64,000 nt of DNA from an uncultured Amaricoccus sp. (GCF_937891315.1 NZ_CALAGI010000142.1:1-64000), one strand, 5' to 3'. Numbered from the stretch's first letter, positions 16,780 to 25,999 are shown. Made by a program: numbers and translations. The notes: generated from the sequence alone by a model not told the origin.

Positions 16780-16807
16780 CGCCGCCCGGCGTACGTGTCG
16801 GGCGGCG
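16780..16807 (-). terminator. Hairpin downstream of the RTX gene
   Basis: A 9-bp perfect stem (CGCCGCCCG at 16780-16788, CGGGCGGCG at 16799-16807) with a 10-base loop, seven bases past the stop codon of the Calx-beta/RTX gene. There is no T tract, so termination strength is uncertain. Confidence 0.45.
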
Positions 16808-16813
16808 TTCGCT

Positions 16814-18742
16814 TCAGAGCAGGAAGTCGGCCGCGCTGAGTTGGCCGACGCCGGCGACCTCGATCTCGAAGTCCGCGCGGCCGTCGCCATCGGTGTCGCC
16901 GGAGAGGATGCCGGATTTGAACCGCAACTCGCCAGAGTGGTCGGAGAAGGCCTTCGAACCGATGAAGCTGAACTTCTGGTCGCCGCGCCGTGATGCGTTG
17001 GCATCGATGTCCGAGAGGTCGATCAGGTCATCGCGCCGCGAGAAATCCTGGATCACATCCCGCGCGGATCCCCGGACCGACTCCGTGATGCTCCGGAACA
17101 CGAATGTGTCCACGCCGGCGTCGCCGCTCATCCGGTCCCGGCCACGGCCGCCGTTCAACTCGTCCTCGCCGGCCCCGCCCTCCATCAGGTCGTTGCCCTT
17201 GCCGCCGTTGATCAGGTCATTGCCGGCGTCGCCGTAGAGCTTGTCGTTGCCGGCGTCGCCGTAGAGGCGGTCGTTGCCGCGCCCCCCGCGCAGGACGTCG
17301 TTGCCGCCCGCCCCATATATCCGGTCCTCGAAGTCCGTGCCGTTCAGGCGGTCCACGCCGCTTGTCCCGTGAATGGGCGCCTCGTCGTCGGAAATGGTGA
17401 CACGGGTCGAGAAGGGGAGCCCCGAGGGGCTTGTTCCGCTGGAGGTTTCCTTGAAATCGATCACGAACGTCTCGTTCTTCTCGAACCGCTGATCGTCCTC
17501 CAGGAAGACCCGGACGGACTTCACGACCTCGCCGGGCCGGTAGACGAGCGTGCCGGAGGTTCCGTCGAAATCCTTGCCCTCGGAAGCGGTCCCGCCCCGC
17601 GTGTCATACTCCAGCCGCAGAAGGCCCGCGCTTGGCGCGTTGAGATAGATTGGAACGTCGATCCAGTCCGCGTTCTCGCGAACGAAGGTCGTCGCCCCCG
17701 GAACCAGGGCCGCGAGAGGCGTGGCCTGCGCCGGGGCGTCGTTGTCCACGATGGTCGCCACGCCGCGCGTGCCCGCTTCGATGATCGCGCCGGTGGCGTT
17801 TGTCAGATCGACGTAGAATTGCTCGAGTGCCTCGACGCGTGTGTCGTTGTTGATCTCGACGACGACGGTCTTGCTGACTTCGCCCGGTGCGAACGTCAGA
17901 GTCGCATTCCTGACGAAACCAAAATCGCCGCTAACGGCCGTCCCGGTGGCTGTGCGCAGATCGACCGAGACCGTGGAGGTGGTCGGCGATGACAGGCTGA
18001 CGATGAAGCGCGCGAAGCCGTCGCCTTCCCCGACCCAGGCGTTCTTGATCTGGAGCGTGGGGCTGGTCGAGGAGGCGCCGTCGTCGTCCTTCACCACGAT
18101 GGAGGCCCGGGACTGCGCGATTTCCCCACCCTTTGCGTTCGAGAGGCGCAGGAAGAAATTCTCGGTCGATTCCGCCGAGGTTCCATCGACGAGGTCGATG
18201 GCGATCGTCTTGGTCACCTCGCCGGCGAGGAAGGTGAGGCTGCCCTGCCGCGCAACATAGTCCGATTCCGCCGACGCGGTCGCGTTTCCGGTGGCGTATT
18301 CGACGCTGACGTTCCCTGTCGAAGCGGCGTCCAGCCGGACCACCACGTAGGCCTTTCCAGCGCCCTCGTCGACCACGACGTCCTCGGCCCAGATGCGCGG
18401 CGTCGGCGAGATCGTGTCGTTGTCGACGATGAAGGCGATGGCCCGGTTATCGACGACGGTGGCGCCGACCGGGTTCGAAAAGGCGAGGCTGAAGAACTCC
18501 AGACCCTCGGCTGCTACGAAACGATTCGTGATGGGAATCTCGATGACCTTCTCGACTTCGTTCGGCGCGAAATCGAGCGTCCCGTGCGCGGACCCATAGT
18601 CGGTCGAGAGCGCGCTCTGCGCAACGGTCTCCCAATCCACTGATACCGCGGAAGCGGAACGTTCGGACAATCTCACAATGAACCGAGCGAAGCCGTCGCC
18701 CTCGCCGACCCAGACCTCGTCGGTCTCGATGAACACGGCCAT
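16814..18742 (-). CDS. Calx-beta domain and RTX-repeat secreted protein
   Basis: A 642-residue protein with no N-terminal signal peptide. It has about four Calx-beta-like domains (about residues 1-110, 115-222, 228-336 and 345-453). A block of hemolysin-type calcium-binding nonapeptides follows (about 459-545, GGxGNDxLxG type). The C-terminal segment (DVIQDFSRRDDLIDLSDID, about 562-642) resembles serralysin-type type I secretion domains. The expected path is export by a type I secretion system, with the repeats folding in extracellular calcium; no such transporter is encoded here. The 13-residue string WVGEGDGFARFIV occurs twice (11-23 and 236-248), pointing to internal domain duplication. 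No enzymatic domain is visible, so an adhesin or matrix protein is the best guess. Confidence 0.88.
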   Translation of the reverse strand: MAVFIETDEVWVGEGDGFARFIVRLSERSASAVSVDWETVAQSALSTDYGSAHGTLDFAPNEVEKVIEIPITNRFVAAEGLEFFSLAFSNPVGATVVDNRAIAFIVDNDTISPTPRIWAEDVVVDEGAGKAYVVVRLDAASTGNVSVEYATGNATASAESDYVARQGSLTFLAGEVTKTIAIDLVDGTSAESTENFFLRLSNAKGGEIAQSRASIVVKDDDGASSTSPTLQIKNAWVGEGDGFARFIVSLSSPTTSTVSVDLRTATGTAVSGDFGFVRNATLTFAPGEVSKTVVVEINNDTRVEALEQFYVDLTNATGAIIEAGTRGVATIVDNDAPAQATPLAALVPGATTFVRENADWIDVPIYLNAPSAGLLRLEYDTRGGTASEGKDFDGTSGTLVYRPGEVVKSVRVFLEDDQRFEKNETFVIDFKETSSGTSPSGLPFSTRVTISDDEAPIHGTSGVDRLNGTDFEDRIYGAGGNDVLRGGRGNDRLYGDAGNDKLYGDAGNDLINGGKGNDLMEGGAGEDELNGGRGRDRMSGDAGVDTFVFRSITESVRGSARDVIQDFSRRDDLIDLSDIDANASRRGDQKFSFIGSKAFSDHSGELRFKSGILSGDTDGDGRADFEIEVAGVGQLSAADFLL

Positions 18743-19290
18743 CCCACACCCCCTGTTAATCGCGGCGACCGAACCACAAATACGTCACGTGGCCAGAATA
18801 ATATCCTGGTTTGGCCAAGAAGCGGTAAGAAAATCCATCACTCTGTAAGGTAGGCCGCCCCGCCTACCCGTAAGTATTAGAGTCAAGGTGGTTTGTGTTT
18901 GATATTGTGTCAACCCGATTTGTGTTGTTCGAAGCTCGGATCTCGACAACATCCGACGCTCGCGTTGGCCGCGCGTCAGGCTTTTCTCATGGCGCCGCGA
19001 TCGAGATGTCGGCCGCGATCGCCCCTCCGGCCCGACCAGCGGCTATCGCGGCGGTCCAGCCCGCCTCGACCAGCCGGCCGGCGATCCCGCGGGGCGCGCG
19101 GAACCCCTTCACCGTCCCACGCGACCCGTGTCACCGTCGTCAGGTGCCGGTGATCCGATCGTGACGCAAAGGCGTTCGTCGGTGCGAATGGTGCCGGGCG
19201 TCATTTCGCGCAGGCCGGCGTACGGCAATCGTTTGCGCGTTTGCCAAGTCGGTGGCGGCGCGGTATTGGTAGCTGCAAAAGGGCAGGCAA
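18743..19290. other. Long divergent intergenic region between RTX gene and gpmI
   Basis: About 550 bases without a credible gene. Frames starting near 18893 show no family resemblance and drift into low-complexity Arg/Pro. The first 180 bases are relatively AT-rich and should contain the RTX promoter. They include a 7-bp stem (GGTAGGC at 18849-18855, GCCTACC at 18862-18868) about 110 bases upstream of the RTX start. The half nearest gpmI is GC-rich with no clear promoter. Confidence 0.4.
18849..18868. repeat. Inverted repeat upstream of the RTX gene
   Basis: GGTAGGC and GCCTACC separated by six bases, about 110 bases upstream of the RTX start codon. It may be a regulator site or the terminal hairpin of an unseen small transcript; nothing in the sequence decides. 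Confidence 0.35.
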
Positions 19291-20832
19291 ATGACAAGGA
19301 CCGCGATGGCCGGGGCGAAACCCGTCGTGCTGTGCATTCTGGACGGCTGGGGCCTGCGTGCCGAGACCGAGGGCAACGCGGTCGCGCTCGGCGATACACC
19401 GAATTTCGACCGGATCTGGGCCACCTGCCCGCATGCGCAACTCGCGGCGCATGGGCCGGATGTCGGCCTGCCCGAAGGCCAGATGGGCAATTCCGAGGTC
19501 GGTCACATGAATATCGGCGCCGGCCGAGTTGTCTGGATGGACCTGCCGCGCATCGACAATGCCATCGCCGACGGCAGCTTCGCCCGGAATTCCGAGCTCG
19601 CCGCCTTCATCGCCCGCCTGCGTGATACCGGCGGGACGGCGCATCTCGCCGGGCTGACCTCGCCGGGCGGCGTGCATGCCCATCAGCGCCACATGGTCGC
19701 GGTCGCCTCGGCCGTGGTGGCGGCGGGCGTGCCGGTGGCGGTGCATTGCTTTCTCGACGGCCGCGACGTGCCTCCGAGCTCCGCCGCCGCGCAGGTCGCC
19801 GAATTCGAGGCGGGCCTGCCGGAGGGCGCGAGCATCGCCACCGTCTCCGGGCGCTTCTATGCCATGGACCGCGACAACCGCTGGGAACGCGTCGGCGCGG
19901 CGGTCGAGGCCATCCTGCGCGGCAAGGGCGGCCACGCGGCGAGCGCGGCGGAGGCGATCGCAGCGGCCTATGCCCGGGGCGAGACCGACGAATTCGTGAC
20001 GCCGACGGTGATCGGCGACTATGCCGGTGCGCGGGACGGCGATGGTCTCGCCTTCGCCAATTTCCGCGCCGACCGCGCGCGCGAGATCCTGAGCGCGCTG
20101 ATCGCGCCGGATTTCGTCGCCTATGACGTCGGGCCGCGGCCGACCTTCGCCGCGGTGCTCGGGATGGTCGAATATTCCGACGCGCTCAATACGCACATGC
20201 GGGTGATGTTCCCGTCGGGCGACATCGCCAACACGCTAGGCTCCTGGGTCGCCGGGCACGGGATCGGCCAGTTCCGGCTGGCGGAGACCGAGAAATATCC
20301 GCATGTGACGTTCTTCCTCAACGGCGGCGTCGAGGTGCCGGCGGAGGGCGAGACCCGCTACATGGCGCCGAGCCCGAAGGTCCGAACCTATGACCTCCAG
20401 CCGGAAATGTCGGAGCCGGAGGTCGCGGGCCAACTCGCAGGCGCGATCCGCTCCGGCGACTACGGTCTGATCGTGGTGAACTTCGCCAATCCGGACATGG
20501 TGGGCCATACCGGCGTGGTCGAGGCCGGGATCAAGGCGGTGGAGGCGGTGGACGACGGCCTGGGCCTCGCGCTGGCCGCGCTGGCCGAAGTGGGTGGCGC
20601 GATGATCGTCACCGCCGATCACGGCAATTGCGAGATGATGATCGACCCCGTCACCAAGGGGCCGCACACCGCGCATACGCTGAACCCGGTGCCGGTGATC
20701 CTCGTCGGCGGGCCGCCGGGCGCGCGGCTTCGAAACGGGCGGCTCGCCGATCTGGCGCCGACGTTGCTCGCACTCATGGGCCTGCCCCAGCCGGCCGAGA
20801 TGACTGGCCAGAGCCTGATCGAGGCGGCGTGA
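19291..20832 (+). CDS. gpmI: 2,3-bisphosphoglycerate-independent phosphoglycerate mutase
   Basis: GpmI (513 residues) interconverts 3- and 2-phosphoglycerate in glycolysis and gluconeogenesis using two Mn ions and a phosphoserine intermediate. The nucleophile is Ser68 in GQMGNSEVGHMNIGAGR. CILDGWG (15-21), the HCFLDGRDVPP loop, RADRAREI and the late metal-binding VTADHGNCEMM are all present. Length matches the family. The next gene starts inside its stop codon (GTGA), beginning a run of cell-envelope genes. Confidence 0.96.
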   Translation: MTRTAMAGAKPVVLCILDGWGLRAETEGNAVALGDTPNFDRIWATCPHAQLAAHGPDVGLPEGQMGNSEVGHMNIGAGRVVWMDLPRIDNAIADGSFARNSELAAFIARLRDTGGTAHLAGLTSPGGVHAHQRHMVAVASAVVAAGVPVAVHCFLDGRDVPPSSAAAQVAEFEAGLPEGASIATVSGRFYAMDRDNRWERVGAAVEAILRGKGGHAASAAEAIAAAYARGETDEFVTPTVIGDYAGARDGDGLAFANFRADRAREILSALIAPDFVAYDVGPRPTFAAVLGMVEYSDALNTHMRVMFPSGDIANTLGSWVAGHGIGQFRLAETEKYPHVTFFLNGGVEVPAEGETRYMAPSPKVRTYDLQPEMSEPEVAGQLAGAIRSGDYGLIVVNFANPDMVGHTGVVEAGIKAVEAVDDGLGLALAALAEVGGAMIVTADHGNCEMMIDPVTKGPHTAHTLNPVPVILVGGPPGARLRNGRLADLAPTLLALMGLPQPAEMTGQSLIEAA

Positions 20833-21944
20833 GGGTTCGGCCGCTCTGGCTCGCCTTGCTCGTCGGCCTCGCGGCGCCGGCGGCGGCCGCGACCCCGTCC
20901 GACGACATGGCCGAGGCGGCGGCGCGGATCGACGCGGCCGGCGCGGCGCTCGCCACGGCGACCGATCCCGAGGCCCGGCTGTCGGCCTTGTCGGTGGCGA
21001 TCGGCGCCTATCAGTCGGCGCTCGACGTGCTGCGGGCCGGGGTGAATGGCGCGAGCGCGCGCGAACGCGAGCTGAGCCTGGCGCTGGAGGCTCGGCGCGA
21101 CCAGATCCAGCATCTGATCGCGGCGCTCGAATCCATGTCGCGGACTCCGCCTCCGGCGCAGGCGCTGCATCCGGCGGGACCGATCGGCGCCGCCCGCGCC
21201 GCGGCGATGATGACGAGCGTGACGACCGCGCTGCGCTCGGAGTCCGAGAGCCTCGCGGCGGAATATGACGAGGTCGCCGCGATCCGCGCGCTCCGTCTCC
21301 GGGGGGAGCGCGATCTCGCCACCGGCATCGCCGCGCTCGGCACCGCGCGGACCGAGCTTGGCGAAACGCTCGCCCTGCGCGCCCCGCCGCCGCCGCGTGG
21401 CACCGAGGATCCGGCGATGGCGCTGCTCCTTCGCGACAGCGATACGCTGACCGTGCTCGCCGCGAAGCTGGCCGGAACGCGGGCGGGAGATCCGGATGCT
21501 CCGCCGCCGACCCTGATCCGGCCAGTGTCCGGCGACATCGCGCGGGGCTATCAGATGCCCGACGGCGCCGGTGTCCGCCGGCCGGGGATCGTGATGCGCG
21601 CGCCGCCGCTGTCGCTGGTCAGCGCCCCCGCTGACGCGATCGTGCGTTACGCGGGACCGTTTCTCGACTATGGCTACGTGGTGGTACTGGAAGCGGACGA
21701 TGACACGCTGATCGTGCTCGCCGGCCTGGCACAGCTGCAGGTCGCGACCGGCGCGGCGGTTCGGGCGGGCGGGCTGATCGGCCTGCTTGGCGGGCCGGCC
21801 TTCGAGGAGGGCGCCCCGGCGGCTTCGGCTGGCGGCGCAGTCGAATCGACCGCTTCAGGCGCCGATGAAACGCTGTATATAGAAGTCAGGCATGGAGGCG
21901 GCCCGGTGGATCCCGCGCCGCTGTTCGCAGACGACAACGGATAG
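20829..21944 (+). CDS. EnvC-like murein hydrolase activator with degenerate LytM domain
   Basis: A 371-residue periplasmic protein with an N-terminal signal sequence (WLALLVGLAAPAAAATP) and long alanine-rich helices (about 25-220) likely to form a coiled coil. The C-terminal M23/LytM-like domain runs from about 235 to 365. The zinc-binding histidines of active LytM enzymes are missing: the usual HRGxD is replaced by RRPGIVM and the final HLHFE by LYIEV. This is the pattern of EnvC/NlpD-type activators, which switch on amidases at the division site rather than cut peptidoglycan. The GTG start overlaps the gpmI stop. It lies just upstream of ctpA, a common alphaproteobacterial arrangement. Confidence 0.87.
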   Translation: MRVRPLWLALLVGLAAPAAAATPSDDMAEAAARIDAAGAALATATDPEARLSALSVAIGAYQSALDVLRAGVNGASARERELSLALEARRDQIQHLIAALESMSRTPPPAQALHPAGPIGAARAAAMMTSVTTALRSESESLAAEYDEVAAIRALRLRGERDLATGIAALGTARTELGETLALRAPPPPRGTEDPAMALLLRDSDTLTVLAAKLAGTRAGDPDAPPPTLIRPVSGDIARGYQMPDGAGVRRPGIVMRAPPLSLVSAPADAIVRYAGPFLDYGYVVVLEADDDTLIVLAGLAQLQVATGAAVRAGGLIGLLGGPAFEEGAPAASAGGAVESTASGADETLYIEVRHGGGPVDPAPLFADDNG

Positions 21945-21953
21945 GAACGGCGC

Positions 21954-23297
21954 ATGAAGAAACTACTGCTGGCTGGCGCGGCTGGCGCGGCCCTGGGCAT
22001 CGTGGTCAGCACGCAGTTCGCGGGCCCGATCGTGGCGCAGGAGGCCGAGCAGGAGAAGACGGTCTATGAACAGCTCGACCTGTTCGGCGACGTCTTCGAG
22101 CGAATCCGCACCAGCTACGTCGAGCCGGTCGATGAGAAGAAGCTGATCGCGAGCGCGATCAACGGCATGCTCGCTTCGCTCGATCCGCATTCCTCCTACC
22201 TGCCGCCTGACGATTTCGACGACATGCAGGTGCAGACCAAAGGCGAGTTCGGCGGCCTCGGCATCGAGGTGACGCAGGAGAACGGCGTCGTGAAGGTGGT
22301 CTCGCCGATCGAGGACACCCCCGCCGACAAGGCCGGCATCAAGCCGGGCGACCTCATAACGCAGGTGAACGGCGAGAGCGTGATGGGGCTGAACCTCAAC
22401 GACGCCGTCGATCTGATGCGCGGGCCGGTGGGGTCCGAGATCACCATCACCATCCAGCGCGAGGGCACGCCCGATCCGTTCGACGTGACGATCAAGCGCG
22501 AGACCATCACCGTCTCGCCGGTGCGCTCTCAGATCGAGGACGGCGTCGTCGTGCTTCGCGTCGCCACCTTCAACGAGCAGACCTATCCCAATCTGGAAAA
22601 GCAGCTGAAGGAGAAGGTCGAGGAAGTCGGTGGCATGGACAAGGTGACGGGCTTCGTCCTCGACCTGCGCAACGATCCGGGCGGCCTGCTCAATCAGGCG
22701 ATCTCGGTGGTGGACGCTTTCCTCGAGTCCGGCGAGATCGTCTCGACCCGCGGTCGCGACCCGCGCGACAGCGAACGCTACAACGCGACCCCCGGCGACC
22801 TGGCCGAGGGCAAGCCGATGGTGGTGCTGATCAACGGCGGCTCGGCCAGCGCGTCGGAAATCGTCGCCGGCGCCTTGCAGGACCACCGGCGCGGCATCGT
22901 GCTCGGCACCCAGAGCTTCGGCAAGGGTTCGGTCCAGACCATCATGCCGGTACAGGACGACGGCGCGCTGCGCCTGACCACCGCGCGCTACTACACGCCG
23001 TCGGGTCGCTCGATCCAGGCGCTCGGCGTCTCGCCCGACATCGTGGTCGAGCAGCCGGCGCCGCGCGACCCGAACGCCGCGGCCGAGCCGCAGACGCCGG
23101 CGCCGGACGCCCTGCGCAGCGAGGCCGACCTGCGCGGTTCGCTGGCGAACGATTCGCTGACCGAGGACGAGAAGAAGGCGCTCGAGGCGGCGAAGGCGCA
23201 TCAGGCGGAGACCGCGCGTCTCCGCGCGGAAGACTATCAGCTCAGCTATGCCATCGACATGCTGCGGGGCCTTTCCTATCTCGACGCCAAGAACTGA
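21954..23297 (+). CDS. ctpA: Carboxy-terminal processing protease CtpA (S41)
   Basis: A 447-residue periplasmic S41 protease with a signal sequence ending near residue 28 (IVAQ), a PDZ domain (about 95-170, GGLGIEVTQENG and KAGIKPGDLI) and the catalytic core. The Ser-Lys dyad is probably Ser299 in GGSASASE with Lys324 in SFGKGSVQT, the usual 25-residue separation. CTPs trim proteins at the C terminus and help regulate murein hydrolases, which suits its position nine bases after an EnvC-like gene. rppH follows after one base. Confidence 0.95.
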   Translation: MKKLLLAGAAGAALGIVVSTQFAGPIVAQEAEQEKTVYEQLDLFGDVFERIRTSYVEPVDEKKLIASAINGMLASLDPHSSYLPPDDFDDMQVQTKGEFGGLGIEVTQENGVVKVVSPIEDTPADKAGIKPGDLITQVNGESVMGLNLNDAVDLMRGPVGSEITITIQREGTPDPFDVTIKRETITVSPVRSQIEDGVVVLRVATFNEQTYPNLEKQLKEKVEEVGGMDKVTGFVLDLRNDPGGLLNQAISVVDAFLESGEIVSTRGRDPRDSERYNATPGDLAEGKPMVVLINGGSASASEIVAGALQDHRRGIVLGTQSFGKGSVQTIMPVQDDGALRLTTARYYTPSGRSIQALGVSPDIVVEQPAPRDPNAAAEPQTPAPDALRSEADLRGSLANDSLTEDEKKALEAAKAHQAETARLRAEDYQLSYAIDMLRGLSYLDAKN

Positions 23298-23298
23298 G

Positions 23299-23805
23299 GT
23301 GGCCAGGAAGGCGCTGACCGAGGCCGAGATCCGCGCACTGCCCTATCGGCCGTGCGTGGGGCTCGTGCTGATGAACCGCGCCGGCCGCGTTTTCGCCGGC
23401 CAGCGGCTCGACAACCCGGGCGAGGCCTGGCAGATGCCCCAGGGCGGCATCGACGAAGGCGAGACCCCGCTCGAAGCCGCGCTGCGCGAGCTCGGCGAGG
23501 AGACGGGCATCGCGCCCGCCTCGGTCGATGTGCTGGCCGAGACATCGGACTGGCTGACCTACGACCTGCCCGTCGATCTGGTGCCTCGCATCTGGAAAGG
23601 GCGCTACCGCGGCCAGAAGCAGCGCTGGTTCCTGCTCCGCTTCCTCGGGGCGGATACCGAGGTGGATATCACCCGGCCGCCGCCGGAATTCAGTGCCTGG
23701 GCCTGGATGGAACCGGCCGAGCTCGCCGCCCGCATCGTCCCCTTCAAGCGGGATATCTACGCGCAGGTGTTCGCGACCTTCGGGCCGCGTCTCGCGCCCG
23801 CCTGA
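23299..23805 (+). CDS. rppH: RNA pyrophosphohydrolase
   Basis: RppH (168 residues) removes pyrophosphate from the 5' end of triphosphorylated mRNA and so triggers decay. The Nudix box is complete (GGIDEGETPLEAALRELGEE), and the downstream residues WKGRYRGQKQRWFLLRF match the RppH subgroup. The start is a GTG at 23299 immediately after the ctpA stop; earlier in-frame codons overlap ctpA and are not conserved. Confidence 0.94.
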   Translation: MARKALTEAEIRALPYRPCVGLVLMNRAGRVFAGQRLDNPGEAWQMPQGGIDEGETPLEAALRELGEETGIAPASVDVLAETSDWLTYDLPVDLVPRIWKGRYRGQKQRWFLLRFLGADTEVDITRPPPEFSAWAWMEPAELAARIVPFKRDIYAQVFATFGPRLAPA

Positions 23806-24082
23806 GGCGAGAGAATCACCCCTCGGACCATGAGGCGACCGAAGGGCGAAGCAGTCGGTCCGGAGCGGATGAAATCGCACCCGCGCGGCGCGAAGTCGAC
23901 GCCTTCGGAAACAATCTGCGCGGGAAAACGCCTGCGATTCATGCGTTGGTCATAGATGTTGTGAAGAGCGCGCCTGCGAGGTTGCGACTCGGTCAGAATC
24001 CCATATTATGGGGTTCAAGAAGTTCGAGGCCCAAGAACGTCCGTCCGGGATGTCGAAGCAGTGAGGCGAGCAGGTGAATTCC

Positions 24083-24877
24083 ATGAATCCGAAGGTCGGA
24101 GTCGTCGCCGCTACCGCGCAGCCGCTTCAGGTGCGCGGCCGCTCCTTCACGGCGGTGGTCCTGCGGCTTGACGGCGCCCCGGATCGTGCGTTTTTCGATG
24201 CGCTCGACGCGCTGATGCGGCAGGCGCCGCATTTCTTCGTCAACGCGCCGCTGGTGCTCGATCTCGAACAGGCCGAGGGACTGGACGAAAAGGCGGATTT
24301 CGTGAAATTCGCCCGCGCACTCCGCGCCCGCCGGCTGACCGCGATCGGCATCCAGAACGCCCGGGCCGAGCAGGGTGTCGCCGCCTTCGGCGCGGGCCTC
24401 ATAACCCTGCAGGGCGGCCGCGAGGCGGCGCTGGAGCGCGCGGGTATTCAGCCGACCGCCCCGAAGGCCGAACCGAAGGCGGACGCGGCGGAACCGAAGG
24501 CGACGGATATCCCCGCCGAAACAGCGGTCGAACCCACCCCCGAGCCGGCGCCGAGCCTGATGATCACCGAGCCGGTGCGCTCGGGCCAGCGCATCTTCGC
24601 CGATCGCGGCGATCTCGTGGTCATGGCGCCGGTCAGCTCGGGCGCCGAACTGATCGCGCATGGCAATATCCATGTCTACGGGCCGTTGCGGGGCCGGGCG
24701 CTGGCCGGGGTCAACGGCGACCGGACCGCCCGCATCTTCTGCCAGAACCTGGAGGCGGAGCTGGTCGCCATCGCCGGCCTCTACCGCACCAGCGATGACC
24801 TGCCTTCGGACGCCCGGCGCCAGCGCGTGCAGGTGTTCCTCCAGGGCGAATCCATTTGCGTCGAACCCCTCAAGTAA
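24083..24877 (+). CDS. minC: Septum site-determining protein MinC
   Basis: MinC (264 residues) inhibits FtsZ polymerisation away from mid-cell. The N-terminal domain (about 1-105) contains the family pattern ending ARALRARRLTAIGIQNA. A proline/alanine-rich linker (about 130-165) leads to the C-terminal beta-helix (RSGQRIFADRGDLVVMAPVSSGAELIAHGNIHVYGPLRGRALAG), which binds MinD. I start at the ATG at 24083 because AGGTGA lies five bases upstream; an in-frame GTG at 24074 is possible. It begins the minCDE operon after a 270-base spacer that should hold the promoter. Confidence 0.95.
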   Translation: MNPKVGVVAATAQPLQVRGRSFTAVVLRLDGAPDRAFFDALDALMRQAPHFFVNAPLVLDLEQAEGLDEKADFVKFARALRARRLTAIGIQNARAEQGVAAFGAGLITLQGGREAALERAGIQPTAPKAEPKADAAEPKATDIPAETAVEPTPEPAPSLMITEPVRSGQRIFADRGDLVVMAPVSSGAELIAHGNIHVYGPLRGRALAGVNGDRTARIFCQNLEAELVAIAGLYRTSDDLPSDARRQRVQVFLQGESICVEPLK

Positions 24878-24903
24878 CCCTCGGATCAGGAAAGGAGACC
24901 CGG

Positions 24904-25716
24904 TTGGCCAAGATCATCGTCGTCACATCCGGCAAGGGAGGCGTCGGCAAGACGACCTCGACCGCCGCCATCGGCGCGGGCCTCGCCATGCGCGGCAAGA
25001 AGACCGTCGTCATCGATTTCGACGTGGGCCTGCGCAACCTCGACATGATCATGGGATGCGAGCGTCGCGTGGTCTTCGACTTCATCAATGTCATCCAGGG
25101 CGATGCCAAGATCCAGCAGGCGCTGATCAAGGACCGCCGGCTCGACAATCTGTCGATCCTGCCGACCAGCCAGACCCGCGACAAGGACGCGCTGACCAAG
25201 GAAGGCGTCGAGAAGGTGCTGAACGAACTGCGCGATCAGTTCGACTACATCATCTGCGACAGCCCGGCCGGAATCGAGCGCGGCGCGCATCTCGCGATGT
25301 ATTTCGCCGATGAGGCGGTGGTGGTGACCAACCCCGAGGTCTCCTCGGTTCGCGACAGCGACCGCGTGCTCGGGCTGCTCAGCTCCAAGACCCACCGGGT
25401 CGAGAAGGGCGAAGGTTCGGTCAAGTCGCACCTGCTGCTCACCCGCTATGATCCGTCGCGGGTGGCGCGGGGCGAGATGATGAAGGTCGAGGACATTCTC
25501 GAGATCCTGTCGATCCCGCTGCTCGGTATCATCCCCGAGAGCACGGCGGTGCTGAAGGCTTCCAACGTCGGCACGCCGGTTGTGTTCGATGCGAAGTCCA
25601 ACGCCGGCAAGGCCTATGAGGACGCGGTCTCCCGGCTGGTCGGCGAGCAGCTCGAAATGAAGATCCAGCCCGAGCGTCAGGGCCTGTTCCAGCGGCTGCT
25701 GCGGCGGACGGCATGA
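24904..25716 (+). CDS. minD: Septum site-determining ATPase MinD
   Basis: MinD (270 residues) is the membrane-cycling ATPase that recruits MinC and oscillates with MinE. The deviant Walker A motif GKGGVGKT includes signature Lys11 and catalytic Lys16. The C terminus (LEMKIQPERQGLFQRLLRRTA) is the amphipathic membrane-targeting helix. The start is a TTG at 24904, supported by the sequence AAGGAGA ten bases before it and by the fit to the MinD N terminus (AKIIVVTSGKGG). minE overlaps its stop by four bases. Confidence 0.96.
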   Translation: MAKIIVVTSGKGGVGKTTSTAAIGAGLAMRGKKTVVIDFDVGLRNLDMIMGCERRVVFDFINVIQGDAKIQQALIKDRRLDNLSILPTSQTRDKDALTKEGVEKVLNELRDQFDYIICDSPAGIERGAHLAMYFADEAVVVTNPEVSSVRDSDRVLGLLSSKTHRVEKGEGSVKSHLLLTRYDPSRVARGEMMKVEDILEILSIPLLGIIPESTAVLKASNVGTPVVFDAKSNAGKAYEDAVSRLVGEQLEMKIQPERQGLFQRLLRRTA

Positions 25717-25994
25717 GCATGCTGAACTTCCTCCGCTGGCCCCGGCAGGGCAACACCGCCGACACCGCCAAGGAGCGGCTGCAGATCCTGCTGTCGCACG
25801 AGCGTGTCGACCGATCCGGACCTGACTATCTGCCGATGCTTCAGCGCGACATCCTCGAAGTGATCAAGCGCTACATGACGGTGGGCGGCGACAGCGTCGA
25901 CATCAAGCTCGAGCGGGGCGACGATCTGTCGACGCTCGAGATCAATATCGAGCTGCCTGGCGCCGGCGCGCTTCACGCGCGTGGCGCCGCCTGA
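25713..25994 (+). CDS. minE: Cell division topological specificity factor MinE
   Basis: MinE (93 residues) stimulates MinD ATPase and drives the pole-to-pole oscillation that places the septum. The N-terminal MinD-contacting segment (AKERLQILLSHER) and the dimerisation domain (MLQRDILEVIKRYMTV, then VDIKLERGDDLSTLEINIELP) are both recognisable. It starts inside the minD stop codon (ATGA). Confidence 0.96.
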   Translation: MSMLNFLRWPRQGNTADTAKERLQILLSHERVDRSGPDYLPMLQRDILEVIKRYMTVGGDSVDIKLERGDDLSTLEINIELPGAGALHARGAA

Positions 25995-25999
25995 CAGCG

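Noticed and set aside
17130..17360. Short tandem repeats that could suggest CRISPR or a DNA satellite
   Set aside because: They are the coding DNA of RTX nonapeptide repeats in one continuous reading frame; there are no unique spacers of constant length.
18893..19164. Small plus-strand frames in the RTX-gpmI spacer
   Set aside because: No ribosome-binding site, no family resemblance, and the two overlapping frames both dissolve into low-complexity Arg/Pro/Ala.
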